Position numbers and translations under genes: made by a program. Shown in pieces: positions 15,360 through 24,912 of a DNA stretch of 64,000 bases. The notes beneath the pieces are model-generated. The model worked only from the letters and a program-made list of their open reading frames with translations. It was not told where the DNA came from and made no database searches. The stretch covers positions 34,154 through 98,153 of the forward strand of contig JAAYGB010000066.1 of NCBI GenBank assembly GCA_012727955.1, read 5' to 3'. Each line of letters begins with the position of its first letter. Position 1 is the stretch's first letter. This stretch comes from Bacillota bacterium. GTDB taxonomy: Bacteria > Bacillota > Limnochordia > DTU087 > JAAYGB01.

Positions 15360-17648
15360 TTGGGTCAGACAGGATGTAGAATTCATGCAAGACAATGGGC
15401 ACTTCCTTTGCTGCTTCTCCTTTTCATCCTAGTAGTGGCAACGCCATCATCTCAGGCACAGGGCAAGCTGTATGTGCTAATCGTTGATGAATTAACTTGG
15501 GACCAGCTCACCGATCAGCGTTATCCCACTCTGGCCGCTCTGGCCAAGCGCAGTTACGTGGCCTCAATGGTCACCAGAACGGCAGGGGCGACGACAACCC
15601 TTAACAGTGTAGCCACCATCGGAGCCAGCGGTCGCTCCTTTGGTACCGGCAGCATCCAGCTGGCCTTTAACAAAGATACGCCGTTGCAGACCCAAGCGGC
15701 GTCGGCAACGGGAACGGAGCTAGTTACCTCAGCCACCGATTCGCCCAATCGGGAACAGCAGCCGGCGTTAACGGCTGCCCAAATCTACGAGCGGCGCACC
15801 GGGAGATGGCCCCAGGGAGAAATCGTTAACTTGGGGATCGAGGATCTGCAGCGCCGCAATCAAGGTACGGAGTTTGGGGCGACCCCGGCGGCCTTGGGGA
15901 CTGTACTGAGGGACAATGATGTAGTGGTGGCGTATCTGGGCAACGGTGATACCCATCACCCCAACCGTGCCCGATCGGCTCTTTTCATGGACGAGGATGG
16001 ACAAATCCCACTGGGCAATGTGGAAGTGCCACCCGCCCAGGATCCAGTCTTTCCCTTTAGTTTGCGGACGGATTTTCTCTCATTGCGGGAGGAAATTGAA
16101 GAAGTCAAGGGGCAAGCCGACCTAATAGCCATTGAAATAACAGACCTAGCTAGAATTAACGGTACAGCCTCACAATACAGCGCCGCCCAGATCGAACTGC
16201 TCCGACATCTGGCCCTCACCCATCTGGACTACTTTGTCAATGAAATCACTGCACAGCTAGAAGGCAAGGATCAGCTGTTGGTGCTGGTACCCACTCCGCC
16301 CGCCTATCGGCTCAATGTCGGAGACACCCTAGTTCCCTTTCTGATCCATCGCCCCAATGGGACCGCTGGTCTGGTGGTATCTCCCAGCACCCGGCGATCG
16401 GGAGTGATCACCAATCTCGATGTGGGACCAACGATCCTAGCCTGGTTTGACATACCTGCCCCGGAACGCATGTACGGTCGCCGGGTCAATTTTGTTGATC
16501 ACCCCAGGGCTTTAGAGCAAACCATCGAGATGCGGGATCGGATTGTTGCCGTTGCGGCCCAGCGTAACCACTTCTTGCGGGAACTGGTTTATATCAACAT
16601 TGGGCTCTACATTGCCGCCACTTTATTCATTCTACTACCGGAGATGCCCCCGTGGTTCGGATATCTCCTGAGGTTAACGTTGCCCATTGCTATGTCTACG
16701 CCCTTAGCGTTATTACTGCTGCCTTTGGTGCAGCCAGCAACACCCACCCTAGCCTTGGTCTGGGCATTGGGCATCGCTGCCGCCCTTGCCCTTCTCATCC
16801 GGTTGTTGACCCGGCGGACCATCGGCGGAATCACCCTGTTGGCCGCCTTGACCTGTGCGGTAATCCTTTTGGACACGGTGACAGGCGCTAGACTGATGCA
16901 AAACTCTGTCCTCGGTTACGATCCTATGGGGGGTGCCCGGTTCTATGGAATTGGAAATGAATACATGGGCGTGCTGGTGGGGATGGCCATCATCGCCATT
17001 GCTCCCCTCGGGGACTGGTTGCCCCGCCTGCAGCGCCGAATACCACTGCTGGCAGCGGTGTGGTTCGCCCTAGTGGCGGTGGTAATTTCCGTTCCTGTCT
17101 TGGGAGCCAATGTCGGTGGCGGCATTGCTGCTGCCGTGGGGTTTGGAGCCACCTTTCTGCTACTGAAGGGAACTCGCTTTAGCTCCAAATTCCTCCTGGG
17201 GATTGCCCTGCTGCCCCTGGCGATGATCCTGATCAATGCTATCGTTGATACCGGGCTCATACCAACGGAGACCAGTCACCTTGGTCACACCCTGGGTTTG
17301 ATCGGGCGGAAGGGTTTCAGTGAAGCCTTTACCATCATCAAGCGGAAGGTGGGAATGAATCTTAAGCTCTTCCGCTACAGCATCTGGACCAAAGCCCTCT
17401 TGGGAGCCCTGGCGGTCATCGCTTGGTTTTCCTACCGTCCCTCTCATTTGATGCTGCGCATCAAGGAAAGATATCCCAACTTGGTTCAGGGCTTTGCCGG
17501 AACCACGGTGGCAGCGACAACGGCCCTAATTTTCAATGATTCCGGTGTTGTTGCCGCTGCTTTGGCCCTAAATTACACCGCTTCGGTGATCCTGTTCTTC
17601 GGAGTCCAGATTGCTCTTCAGAACCGCTCACTGCAGGAACCCTCCTAG
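15360..17648 (+). CDS. membrane protein with extracytoplasmic alkaline-phosphatase-like domain
   Basis: The protein is about 762 residues. A signal sequence or first membrane helix (residues about 12-32) is followed by roughly 380 residues that look like a degenerate alkaline-phosphatase/sulfatase fold: KLYVLIVDELTWDQL, then TAGATTTLNSVATIGASG and a late LDVGPTILAWFDIPAPERMYG. From about residue 405 there are nine or more membrane helices, with the conserved GYDPMGGARFYGIGNEYMG block. Similar proteins of unknown function occur in other Bacillota, as I recall. The start is probably TTG 15360 behind AGAGGTGAT; GTG 15351 is the alternative. The 3' end overlaps the convergent patatin gene by 21 bases. 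Confidence 0.7.
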   Translation: MGQTGCRIHARQWALPLLLLLFILVVATPSSQAQGKLYVLIVDELTWDQLTDQRYPTLAALAKRSYVASMVTRTAGATTTLNSVATIGASGRSFGTGSIQLAFNKDTPLQTQAASATGTELVTSATDSPNREQQPALTAAQIYERRTGRWPQGEIVNLGIEDLQRRNQGTEFGATPAALGTVLRDNDVVVAYLGNGDTHHPNRARSALFMDEDGQIPLGNVEVPPAQDPVFPFSLRTDFLSLREEIEEVKGQADLIAIEITDLARINGTASQYSAAQIELLRHLALTHLDYFVNEITAQLEGKDQLLVLVPTPPAYRLNVGDTLVPFLIHRPNGTAGLVVSPSTRRSGVITNLDVGPTILAWFDIPAPERMYGRRVNFVDHPRALEQTIEMRDRIVAVAAQRNHFLRELVYINIGLYIAATLFILLPEMPPWFGYLLRLTLPIAMSTPLALLLLPLVQPATPTLALVWALGIAAALALLIRLLTRRTIGGITLLAALTCAVILLDTVTGARLMQNSVLGYDPMGGARFYGIGNEYMGVLVGMAIIAIAPLGDWLPRLQRRIPLLAAVWFALVAVVISVPVLGANVGGGIAAAVGFGATFLLLKGTRFSSKFLLGIALLPLAMILINAIVDTGLIPTETSHLGHTLGLIGRKGFSEAFTIIKRKVGMNLKLFRYSIWTKALLGALAVIAWFSYRPSHLMLRIKERYPNLVQGFAGTTVAATTALIFNDSGVVAAALALNYTASVILFFGVQIALQNRSLQEPS

Positions 17649-18512
17649 CAGGTCAGCAAGCTCAGAAACCCGATGGGCAACGCCCAGGAAGCCTGCCCAG
17701 ATGAGGGCTTCTGCCCCTTCGAAGTTGACCAAGGTGTGCTGAGACAAATCCGGCTCAATGACAAAATCCGCCTGAGCGATCTCCCGGCGCTCGTTAGCCC
17801 TTTGTAACAGCAGGATAGATTGTGATACCACCTCGGAAAAGCTTTCCAGTGGACCGGTACTGAGCCGGCAGTTCAGGTCCACAGCAATTACAATATCCGC
17901 GCCCATCTCCCGCACCACCGACACCGGCACGTTACATACCAAACCGCCATCGGCCAGAATCCGGCCCTCATCAACCACAGGAGTATACAACCCAGGAACG
18001 GTAGAACTGATCCGCACCGCCCTGGCCACGGAACCCTCACGCAGGGACACCGCCTCACCGGTCCGCAGGTCTGTGGCCATTGCCGTCAGAGGGATAGTCA
18101 GCTGCTCAAAGGTCAGGTCTCCCAACCAACCCAATACCCAGCGTTCAATCCCTGCGGAACTGAGAAGCCCACCCCAGCGCCGCCAGCCCCCTGGTTGAAG
18201 CATGAAGAGCCAATTGGTGTCAAAGGCAATCTCCAGCAGTCGATCCAAGGGAATTCTAGCTGCTGCGGCAGCTCCGGCGATGGACCCGGCACTAGTGCCG
18301 GCAATGTAATCAAGGGGCAAGCCCAGAGCTTCGAGGGCTAAGAGGACACCGACATGGGCCAGTCCCCTGGCGCCGCCTCCAGCTAGGGCCAACCCGATCT
18401 TCGGCCGAGATGGAAGGCCTTTGAAGCGCTGGATTTGCTCCCTGGTTTCGAGGGAAATATCCAGAGGATATTGTTCAGGTCTTCTTCGCTCCGTCTCTAG
18501 GTGTCTGGGCAC
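17628..18512 (-). CDS. patatin-like phospholipase (RssA/NTE type)
   Basis: The 294-residue protein has the oxyanion hole GGGARGLAHVG, the nucleophile elbow GTSAG and the second dyad member in ILADGGLVCNVPV (Asp of DGG). This is the complete Ser-Asp dyad of patatin esterases. No signal peptide is seen, so it is cytoplasmic. The physiological lipid substrate is unknown. The GTG start follows GGGAGGGA. Confidence 0.92.
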   Translation of the reverse strand: MPRHLETERRRPEQYPLDISLETREQIQRFKGLPSRPKIGLALAGGGARGLAHVGVLLALEALGLPLDYIAGTSAGSIAGAAAAARIPLDRLLEIAFDTNWLFMLQPGGWRRWGGLLSSAGIERWVLGWLGDLTFEQLTIPLTAMATDLRTGEAVSLREGSVARAVRISSTVPGLYTPVVDEGRILADGGLVCNVPVSVVREMGADIVIAVDLNCRLSTGPLESFSEVVSQSILLLQRANERREIAQADFVIEPDLSQHTLVNFEGAEALIWAGFLGVAHRVSELADLLGGFLQ

Positions 18513-18529
18513 AGGTCGTCCCTCCCGAA

Positions 18530-18559
18530 TTGGTCCTCAAGTTCCCTTTGTGGTATAAT
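18530..18559 (+). promoter_or_regulatory. promoter of the cysteine-cluster gene
   Basis: TTGGTC (18530-18535), 18-base spacer, TATAAT (18554-18559), about 40 bases before the start codon at 18600. The -10 is perfect and the -35 moderate. Confidence 0.5.
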
Positions 18560-18599
18560 GACCCAAGGTGTCAGTCGCTTTTTCTAGGGGGAGTTCACC

Positions 18600-19169
18600 A
18601 TGGATAATCACTTCTTTTCCGCTGAGATCATCGATCGGGCTTACCAGATTCTAGCTACAACCACTCCGCTCTCCTTTGACTGCGGCCGGCTATGCGGCAG
18701 CATTTGCTGCAGCTCCCAGGCTCCCGGTACCGGAATGATCCTCTTTCCCGGCGAAGAACGCCGCTACCCCAAAACCTTGCCCTGGGCGGAAATCGAAAAG
18801 TACCGTCACATTAGGGTTAATTCTCCTGAGCTGCCACCAGATGTAACCGATTTCGATCTTTACCTGCTGCGCTGCCATGGAGTCTGCTCCCGGGAACAAC
18901 GACCCCTGGCCTGTCGTGTCTTTCCCCTAGCCCCCCTCATCACCGAGAATGGTGTGATCCGGCTGGTTCTTGATACCGATGGCATGGAAATATGTCCCTT
19001 GGTTCACCAGGGGCAAATTAATCGCCTTCGTACCGGCTTTGTCCGGCAGGTCAGACGAGCCTTTCAGCTGTTGGCAGAGGATCCCCGGATTCGGTTCTGG
19101 ATGGAAATGGAATCAACCCGACGAGCCCGGCAGATGCAAGAGCCATGGCATCGACTGGTAGAACTGTAG
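18600..19169 (+). CDS. cysteine-cluster protein (YkgJ-like), function unknown
   Basis: The 189-residue protein has a cysteine set near the N terminus, DCGRLCGSICC, and further Cys in RCHGVCS, PLACRVFPL and EICPL. The spacing (CxxxCxxxCC with later CxxxC and RPxxCRxFPL) resembles YkgJ-type putative metal-binding clusters. Its real partner is unknown. The ATG follows GGGGGAG. A terminator follows directly at 19188. Confidence 0.7.
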   Translation: MDNHFFSAEIIDRAYQILATTTPLSFDCGRLCGSICCSSQAPGTGMILFPGEERRYPKTLPWAEIEKYRHIRVNSPELPPDVTDFDLYLLRCHGVCSREQRPLACRVFPLAPLITENGVIRLVLDTDGMEICPLVHQGQINRLRTGFVRQVRRAFQLLAEDPRIRFWMEMESTRRARQMQEPWHRLVEL

Positions 19170-19187
19170 AATACAAACCTTGTAATT

Positions 19188-19221
19188 AAGGGCCTGCAGC
19201 TTTCCCAAGCGGCAGGCCCTT
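19188..19221. terminator. terminator between convergent genes
   Basis: AAGGGCCTGC (19188-19197) pairs perfectly with GCAGGCCCTT (19212-19221), then GTTGATTGCCTATTTTTGG. It probably serves the + gene and perhaps also the minus PfkB gene. Confidence 0.7.
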
Positions 19222-19253
19222 GTTGATTGCCTATTTTTGGCAATTAGTGTCCA

Positions 19254-20399
19254 TTAGAAATCTTCGCCGGCATTTTCTGCCCACAGATCCAAGAAGTTCT
19301 TCAGATCGGTGAAGCTGGGACTGTGCATGTTACGCACATAGAAGCCGGAGGTACCCGTTCCCATCACCAAGGCGGACTGGGGATCGAGACCCAGGGCCAA
19401 TCCCAGGCTGAATCCAGCATTGAAGTTGTCTCCAGCACCGGTGGTGAGCCTCGGCTTGGAAGTATAGGGTCCATCGGTGGAATAGACCTGCCCGCCGATA
19501 TAGCAAGCCGCGGAGTTGGTGGGATGGACAACAACGCCGTAAATACCCATGGCCTTGCCAACGGCCTCGGTGATCTCCTCGAGGGAGACATTCTCCGGAG
19601 CGTCGCTGAGTTCAACACCCAGTACTTCGGCAATTGCCGATGCCTCTCTGCGGTTCAAGCCCAGTACAGCGCGGCCAAAGTTGTTGAACTTCTTAATGGC
19701 TTCCATCGCCTGACGAATGTCCTCATTGCTGCGCTTTGCCGGGTCGGCCAGGTCGAAGAAGATAATCGGATTCTCCTCCAGCTTAGTGTTGGGCAGAACC
19801 TCGGTCAACATCTTTTCCCACAGCTCTGTCATGTAAGGAAGCATCGTCCAGTTGACAAAGGCGATGAGATGCTGGTTGCGCAATAGATCCTTGAACCGGT
19901 CCAAACCAATATGTTTGAGGATATTATCCCAATTGACATCATTCATGGAAATGGTCTTGCCAAGCATCAGCTTTCCGTCCGCGAATTCCAGGGCATCAGT
20001 GTGACCGGGTTCGCAAATGGAGATAGCTTCTACCGCCTTGTCAGCCATATCCTTGAATACCGGATGGATATCGGGATAACCAATGGCACCGATATATGTA
20101 ACCTTGGTATCATAGGCAAGCAGGGCATTGGCCATGATGGGACCGTTGCCACCTAGCTTAACCTGGCGAGGAACCAACTCAACGTTGGCGGACAAACCCG
20201 CGGCCTTACCTAGGCGTTCTGCGAAATCTGAGATGGTCTCAACTCTGGTGTACTCCTCGGGGCTTTGACGTTTGTCGACAACGTCGATAATCTCATCAAC
20301 AAAACCATCAAAACCAAGGAACATATTCAGTTGGTCCGGTGTCTTATCCACCTGATCCAAGGCCTGTCTGGCGGTTTGGATTCTAGTCTTTAGGTCCAT
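19254..20399 (-). CDS. PfkB-family carbohydrate kinase
   Basis: The 381-residue ribokinase-like protein starts after GGAGGCA. It carries the substrate glycine motif VKLGGNGPIMANAL near residue 85 and the PfkB signature 2, LTTGAGDNFNAGFSLGLALG, near residue 330, containing the anion hole and the catalytic Asp (GAGD). It is longer than typical ribokinase (about 310), with inserted helices in the middle. The sugar or nucleoside substrate cannot be told. Confidence 0.85.
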   Translation of the reverse strand: MDLKTRIQTARQALDQVDKTPDQLNMFLGFDGFVDEIIDVVDKRQSPEEYTRVETISDFAERLGKAAGLSANVELVPRQVKLGGNGPIMANALLAYDTKVTYIGAIGYPDIHPVFKDMADKAVEAISICEPGHTDALEFADGKLMLGKTISMNDVNWDNILKHIGLDRFKDLLRNQHLIAFVNWTMLPYMTELWEKMLTEVLPNTKLEENPIIFFDLADPAKRSNEDIRQAMEAIKKFNNFGRAVLGLNRREASAIAEVLGVELSDAPENVSLEEITEAVGKAMGIYGVVVHPTNSAACYIGGQVYSTDGPYTSKPRLTTGAGDNFNAGFSLGLALGLDPQSALVMGTGTSGFYVRNMHSPSFTDLKNFLDLWAENAGEDF

Positions 20400-20504
20400 G
20401 TTACAAGTGCCTCCTTCGTACTGTTTAGCCTTCGCTGATGAACTCGTCCAAGAGTACTCTATTCATCTTGTGGCGCCCTTTTACCTTCCTAGCCAAGGGA
20501 AAAC

Positions 20505-22184
20505 TCAGGAAAAAGCCGAGTTGCCGAGAAACTCCTGAAGAATCGACGTTTTCGGCACATCGTCCGGGGCCAAGGGCAAAAAGTAGCTGAGGAACTTCAG
20601 CAACCGCTGCGCCTCAGAATACTGCTCACTGGTGGGGGGAATTTCCCTAAGCAGCGGCTCAACCAAGGGCTTGAGAACCGCTAGTTCATAGGGCAAAGCG
20701 GAATTGAACATTACATCGGCATTCTCCTGGAAGGGAAAGATATTCCGCTCTTCACCTCGGCGAATCCGAGTCCACATGTTCAAGGTTGCCTCCGCACTGT
20801 GATTGCGGAACTGGTAATCTCGAAAGATTCTCCTAATCTTGCGCACATCGGTGGTGGGAATTCGGTTGTGGGCATCGAGATTTAACTGAGTTAAGCAGCT
20901 GATGTAGATTTTGAACTTATGGGCCGCGGGAATGCTTTCCGTCAACCGGTCATTCAGCCCATGAATTCCTTCTAATATGATGGGCTGGTCGCTGCTAATC
21001 TGCAGGGTTCTCCCTTCATACCGGCGACGACCCTCCCGGAAATCAAAGGTGGGCAGATTAATCGGCTCACCTTGAATCAACTTTGCCAGATCGGAGTTGA
21101 ACAGTTCCAGGTCGATGGCCTCAATGGATTCAAAGTCATAGTGCCCCTCTTCGTCTCGGGGTGTTTTCTCTCGGTCCACAAAATAGTCATCCAGGGAAAT
21201 TGCCACCGGTCGCAGGCCGTTGACTCGCAGATGTAAGCGAAGCCGTTGGGCAAAGGTTGTCTTCCCCGATGATGATGGCCCGGCAATGAGAATCACTCGG
21301 GTTTCGCCATTCTTGACGATGAGATCGGCGATCTCCATTGTCTTCTTTTCATGGAGCGCTTCCGAGACAAGAATCAGTTCCTTGATGTTGCCGGTTTTGA
21401 TTATCTTGTTCAAGGAACCGACATATTCTACCCCCTCTACCTGACCCCAGCGCTCTGCTTCCCGAAAGATTGCCGCCAATTTCGGCTGTTCCTTGTAGGG
21501 TGGAATCATCTGGGGACTGTGGCGAGCAGGAATCTGCAGGATAAAGCCTGGTAAATAGAAGTGCAAACGAAAGCTAGAGATATAACCGGTACTGGGAACT
21601 ACGTAACTGTAGTAATAGTCCTTGAAATCCAGCAGCGAATACATGGTACAGGTTTGGGCCTCGCTGCTGTTGGACTGGCGTCCCTTGAGAAGTTCCACCT
21701 TATCCCATTGCTCTAAAGAAGCAAAGTAGTCCAGAGCCTGTTCTAAACTCACCGTCTCCTTGCTGATAGGCAGATCTGCCTCTACTAACTCACGCATTCT
21801 CCCGGCAATCAGCTTAATCTCCTCGGGACCAATGGGAGAACTCCAATGAATTTCTCCATACAGACCGTTGCTTAAGGAGTGCTCGATGGATACCTGTGCT
21901 CCCGGGAGGACATCCTGGGTGGCCTTGAGGAGAATCATCACCGCGCTCCGCTGATAAATCCGTTGACCCGCGGTGCTCCGCAGATCAACGAACTCCACGG
22001 TACAGTCGGAGTCAAGGGTGGTATGCAAATCCAGCAACCGATTATCCACCATAGCCGCCACGATAACCCCGGTTTCCGGAGTGACAAATTCCTTTGCCAA
22101 ATCCTCAAGCCGGGTTCCAGCGGGAACTGTCAGAGACTGATTACCCGGTTTGACAATGACATTGACTGTTGCCTCTTGGACCAT
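20505..22184 (-). CDS. TGS domain / uridine-kinase-like nucleoside kinase
   Basis: The 559-residue protein is modular. Residues about 5-65 are a TGS-like fold (TVNVIVKPGNQSLTVPAGTR). Residues about 65-220 resemble the editing-type second domain of threonyl-tRNA synthetase. The C-terminal half is a uridine/phosphoribulokinase domain with Walker A GPSSSGKTTFAQRL, SLDDYF and EGIHGLND. This combination is a known 'nucleoside kinase' family in Clostridia and Thermotoga. ATG 22184 follows AGGTGGTGG. The true substrate is not established for this family. Confidence 0.85.
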   Translation of the reverse strand: MVQEATVNVIVKPGNQSLTVPAGTRLEDLAKEFVTPETGVIVAAMVDNRLLDLHTTLDSDCTVEFVDLRSTAGQRIYQRSAVMILLKATQDVLPGAQVSIEHSLSNGLYGEIHWSSPIGPEEIKLIAGRMRELVEADLPISKETVSLEQALDYFASLEQWDKVELLKGRQSNSSEAQTCTMYSLLDFKDYYYSYVVPSTGYISSFRLHFYLPGFILQIPARHSPQMIPPYKEQPKLAAIFREAERWGQVEGVEYVGSLNKIIKTGNIKELILVSEALHEKKTMEIADLIVKNGETRVILIAGPSSSGKTTFAQRLRLHLRVNGLRPVAISLDDYFVDREKTPRDEEGHYDFESIEAIDLELFNSDLAKLIQGEPINLPTFDFREGRRRYEGRTLQISSDQPIILEGIHGLNDRLTESIPAAHKFKIYISCLTQLNLDAHNRIPTTDVRKIRRIFRDYQFRNHSAEATLNMWTRIRRGEERNIFPFQENADVMFNSALPYELAVLKPLVEPLLREIPPTSEQYSEAQRLLKFLSYFLPLAPDDVPKTSILQEFLGNSAFS

Positions 22185-22281
22185 AGCCACCACCACCTGT
22201 TAGGGGATTGGTACAAAGAAACAAGGAGCGAGTCCTTAGGATTAGGTTTTGCCTTAGCCTTGGCAATATCCTGCCAGTTTG

Positions 22282-23346
22282 TTAGAATACCGGGATCGCC
22301 ATCGCCGGCGCTGCCAGGGGTTTCAGACTATCGGAGACGGCAGCCACAGCTTCATAGGACCAAAGGACCTTGCCCTTGCGGTCTACTAAAAGCACGTCCT
22401 CCAGGGCAGCATCGGTGATCAGCGTCAGCTCCGACCCAAGCCTCGTGGCGTGAACGGGCCGCTGTAACGGCATCCTTTCATCGGCCACGGTAACAGTATC
22501 GAGCTTCCAGACAATTTTCCCGCTACCATCGATTTCAAGGACTTGCCCTTGACCAGGATCGCAAACCAAGTATTCCCCCGTTGCTAACCACTCCACACAA
22601 ACAGGCTCAATCAAGATTACTTCCGATTCCGTCAGGCCCTCGGCCCCATGCTGACGGACAATGTTACCCTGCCTATCGGTCTCTAACACTCTACCATTGA
22701 GGGAATCGGCGATGAGGATATTCCCGTTGGCCAGGGGTTGGGCCCAAGTAGGTCCATAGAGGAGAGTTTGTCGGCCGGGAAAATCCCTCTGACCAAAGCT
22801 CCAAATTACCTGCAGACGGTCCCCCGGGGTTGAGATGCCCCCCTGACCATCGGCCAAGGCCGGCGCCGTGCCCCCTTGCGACGCTATCTCCGCCACCCAG
22901 TGTTGACCGCCATCGGCGTAGAGATAATTGCCGGAATCCAGCTTGAAAGCCGAGCGAATCACCGGCAACTGTCCCCTGCCTTGATCTTCCGGCAAAACTC
23001 GGGTGACCCTAGCAACTTGGAGAGGAGTGTACTCCACTATCAGACCCTGAGAGGCATCGGCCACAACAACCCGATCGTCCTGACAGTGCTGGACAAAAAG
23101 CGGTTGGGACAGAAGCCCCTCGGATATTTCTCCAAGTTGTCCCCTTTCACCGGCTGACCAGACTAGAGTTCCCTGCAGAGTACAGCCAAAGACCCAGTGA
23201 TTACCGGCATCGGCGATAAGGATTATCTCCGGCAGGTGAAGGGCAGTATCCTCGTTGGCAAAGGCCACAAAGGAGCCGGCAACGCCCATTATTACCAAGA
23301 AGATTAATGATAGCTGACATACCGAGCAATGTGAGCAAAAACCCAT
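22282..23346 (-). CDS. secreted beta-propeller protein (PQQ/NHL-like)
   Basis: The 354 residues have a signal peptide (hydrophobic core about residues 10-28, cleavage near AFA). The body has at least five related blades, recognisable as IILIADAGNHWVFG, RVVVADASQGLIVEY, NILIADSLNGRVLETD, EYLVCDPGQGQVLEID and LTLITDAALEDVLLVD. Propellers of this type form binding platforms; no catalytic motif is visible. It is transcribed in the same direction as the kinase gene downstream, 98 bases away. Confidence 0.75.
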   Translation of the reverse strand: MGFCSHCSVCQLSLIFLVIMGVAGSFVAFANEDTALHLPEIILIADAGNHWVFGCTLQGTLVWSAGERGQLGEISEGLLSQPLFVQHCQDDRVVVADASQGLIVEYTPLQVARVTRVLPEDQGRGQLPVIRSAFKLDSGNYLYADGGQHWVAEIASQGGTAPALADGQGGISTPGDRLQVIWSFGQRDFPGRQTLLYGPTWAQPLANGNILIADSLNGRVLETDRQGNIVRQHGAEGLTESEVILIEPVCVEWLATGEYLVCDPGQGQVLEIDGSGKIVWKLDTVTVADERMPLQRPVHATRLGSELTLITDAALEDVLLVDRKGKVLWSYEAVAAVSDSLKPLAAPAMAIPVF

Positions 23347-23459
23347 GAAGGATCATCCTCAACCAGTCGCAGCTTGCAGCTGGGACGTGGGATTCTCCTT
23401 CATGGCTATTCCAAATTACCGGAAGATATACCACGGGAATTGGTCTTGGTTAACACAAC

Positions 23460-23912
23460 CTAGAGCAAAGGCCGACGATTAGTTCTCAGGTTAACTCCGA
23501 TCCGAAAAACAGAACCCGTCAAGACAACTCCGGCAGCAATTGCTCCGGCTAAGAACAGGGTCGTAGTGGCGCTGGTGATGCCCCGTTCCCATTGGGACTC
23601 CAGAAAATATAACATCGTCAAGTAGGCGTCGGCTCCCGGGACCAGGGTAATCAGCCCCGGTACCAAGAAGGCTGTCACGGGAGCTCGAAATCTCCGGGCG
23701 CAAATCTCACTGCCCAAACCCACCGCAATCCCACCAAAAAAAGCACCGACGATTCGATTGCCGGGAAAAAGAGCCATTCCCACCAGATAACCGCCCCAGG
23801 TTCCCGCTCCCACGAAGCCCCCAGCCAGGAGATAACGACGGGGAACCTGAGCGACAACGCCGTAGGAGTATCCGACGACAAAGCTTGCCAACAATTGGAG
23901 GAGCGCTTTCAT
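23460..23912 (-). CDS. threonine/serine exporter subunit, ThrE C-terminal domain (YjjB-like)
   Basis: The 150-residue membrane protein has four to five helices and the conserved segment TAFLVPGLITLVPGADAYLTM of the ThrE_2/DUF3815 family. It pairs with the following ThrE N-terminal-domain protein, encoded 2 bases upstream, as a split two-gene exporter. Substrates in characterised systems are threonine, serine and related acids; here this is inferred. Confidence 0.85.
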   Translation of the reverse strand: MKALLQLLASFVVGYSYGVVAQVPRRYLLAGGFVGAGTWGGYLVGMALFPGNRIVGAFFGGIAVGLGSEICARRFRAPVTAFLVPGLITLVPGADAYLTMLYFLESQWERGITSATTTLFLAGAIAAGVVLTGSVFRIGVNLRTNRRPLL

Positions 23913-23914
23913 GA

Positions 23915-24706
23915 CTATACCACTCCCCCTAGGCCAAAGACTGCAGCCACACCAACGGCGATGGCTAGAGCCACCATGAGAGCTTCAGCGGCGCGACTTA
24001 CCCCTGAAACCAGTTCTCCAGACATCACGTCACGCACAGCACCGGTGATAACCGCTCCCGGCACCAATACCATAAGCCCACCCAGGATTACTGCATCCCG
24101 ACTGCAGGTCGCCGAAACCGTGGTGGCAATTAATCCCCAGATGGCGGCAATCACCCCACCCAGGGACGAGCGGAGAAACATATTAACTCCCCAACGCCGA
24201 AGAAAATAAGAGCTAGTAGAAAGTGAATAACCACACAAGAGAGCAAAGAGCATATCAAGGGCTTTACCTTGGAAGAGGTGGGCAAAGGCGCCACTGAAGA
24301 TTCCCGCCGCTATCGCCACCACGGCCGGAGTGTAGGCTAACCGATTCCTTTTTACGGCGCACAGCTTGTCCCAGGCCTGAAAGACATCGCTTTTTCCTTC
24401 GGCCAGGTCCCGAGACATACTGTTGATCGCGGTAATCACCGCGATATTGTTCTCTATGTAGCGAATTCGGCGCACCGTTGTGAAGGAGGCACCATCGGCA
24501 TCCTCCATCGCGGCAAAAAGACCCGTGGGAGTAACAAAGGCATCAATCTTCTTCGCTCCTACGGCCCGGCCAATTCGCTCAACGGTATCCTCCACCCGGG
24601 CTGTCTCCGCCCCTGCCCCCAACAATTCCACACCGGCCTCAACGGCTAGCCTCCAACCCAGACAAATAACGTCGGTGCTCGGTGCAGCTGCAACCTGTTG
24701 TTTCAT
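23915..24706 (-). CDS. threonine/serine exporter subunit, ThrE N-terminal domain (YjjP-like)
   Basis: The 263-residue protein has a cytoplasmic N-terminal part with GWRLAVEAGVELLGAGAETARVEDTVERIG and VTPTGLFAAM, the DUF1212/ThrE signature, followed by five membrane helices, including VLVPGAVITGAVRDVMSGELVSG. ATG 24706 follows GGAGATACTATA at ideal spacing; two earlier starts are less well placed. The stop is 2 bases before the partner subunit gene, so the two are coupled. Confidence 0.87.
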   Translation of the reverse strand: MKQQVAAAPSTDVICLGWRLAVEAGVELLGAGAETARVEDTVERIGRAVGAKKIDAFVTPTGLFAAMEDADGASFTTVRRIRYIENNIAVITAINSMSRDLAEGKSDVFQAWDKLCAVKRNRLAYTPAVVAIAAGIFSGAFAHLFQGKALDMLFALLCGYSLSTSSYFLRRWGVNMFLRSSLGGVIAAIWGLIATTVSATCSRDAVILGGLMVLVPGAVITGAVRDVMSGELVSGVSRAAEALMVALAIAVGVAAVFGLGGVV

Positions 24707-24912
24707 TATAGTATCTCCGTTTCTTTCCATGATCCTTCCCATCCTATTATCGGGCTTTCGCCACCCAGGGTCAATATCTCACCGCTGTCAGCGGAAAAAC
24801 AAGGGTCTTTGCCAGTTTCCGCCGAAACATCCTAGGGATCCCTGGTGCATTGTTGCTGATGGTTTCGGGTATAGAGACACATGGAGAGTTTCCAGGAAGA
24901 GGTGCTGCATTA

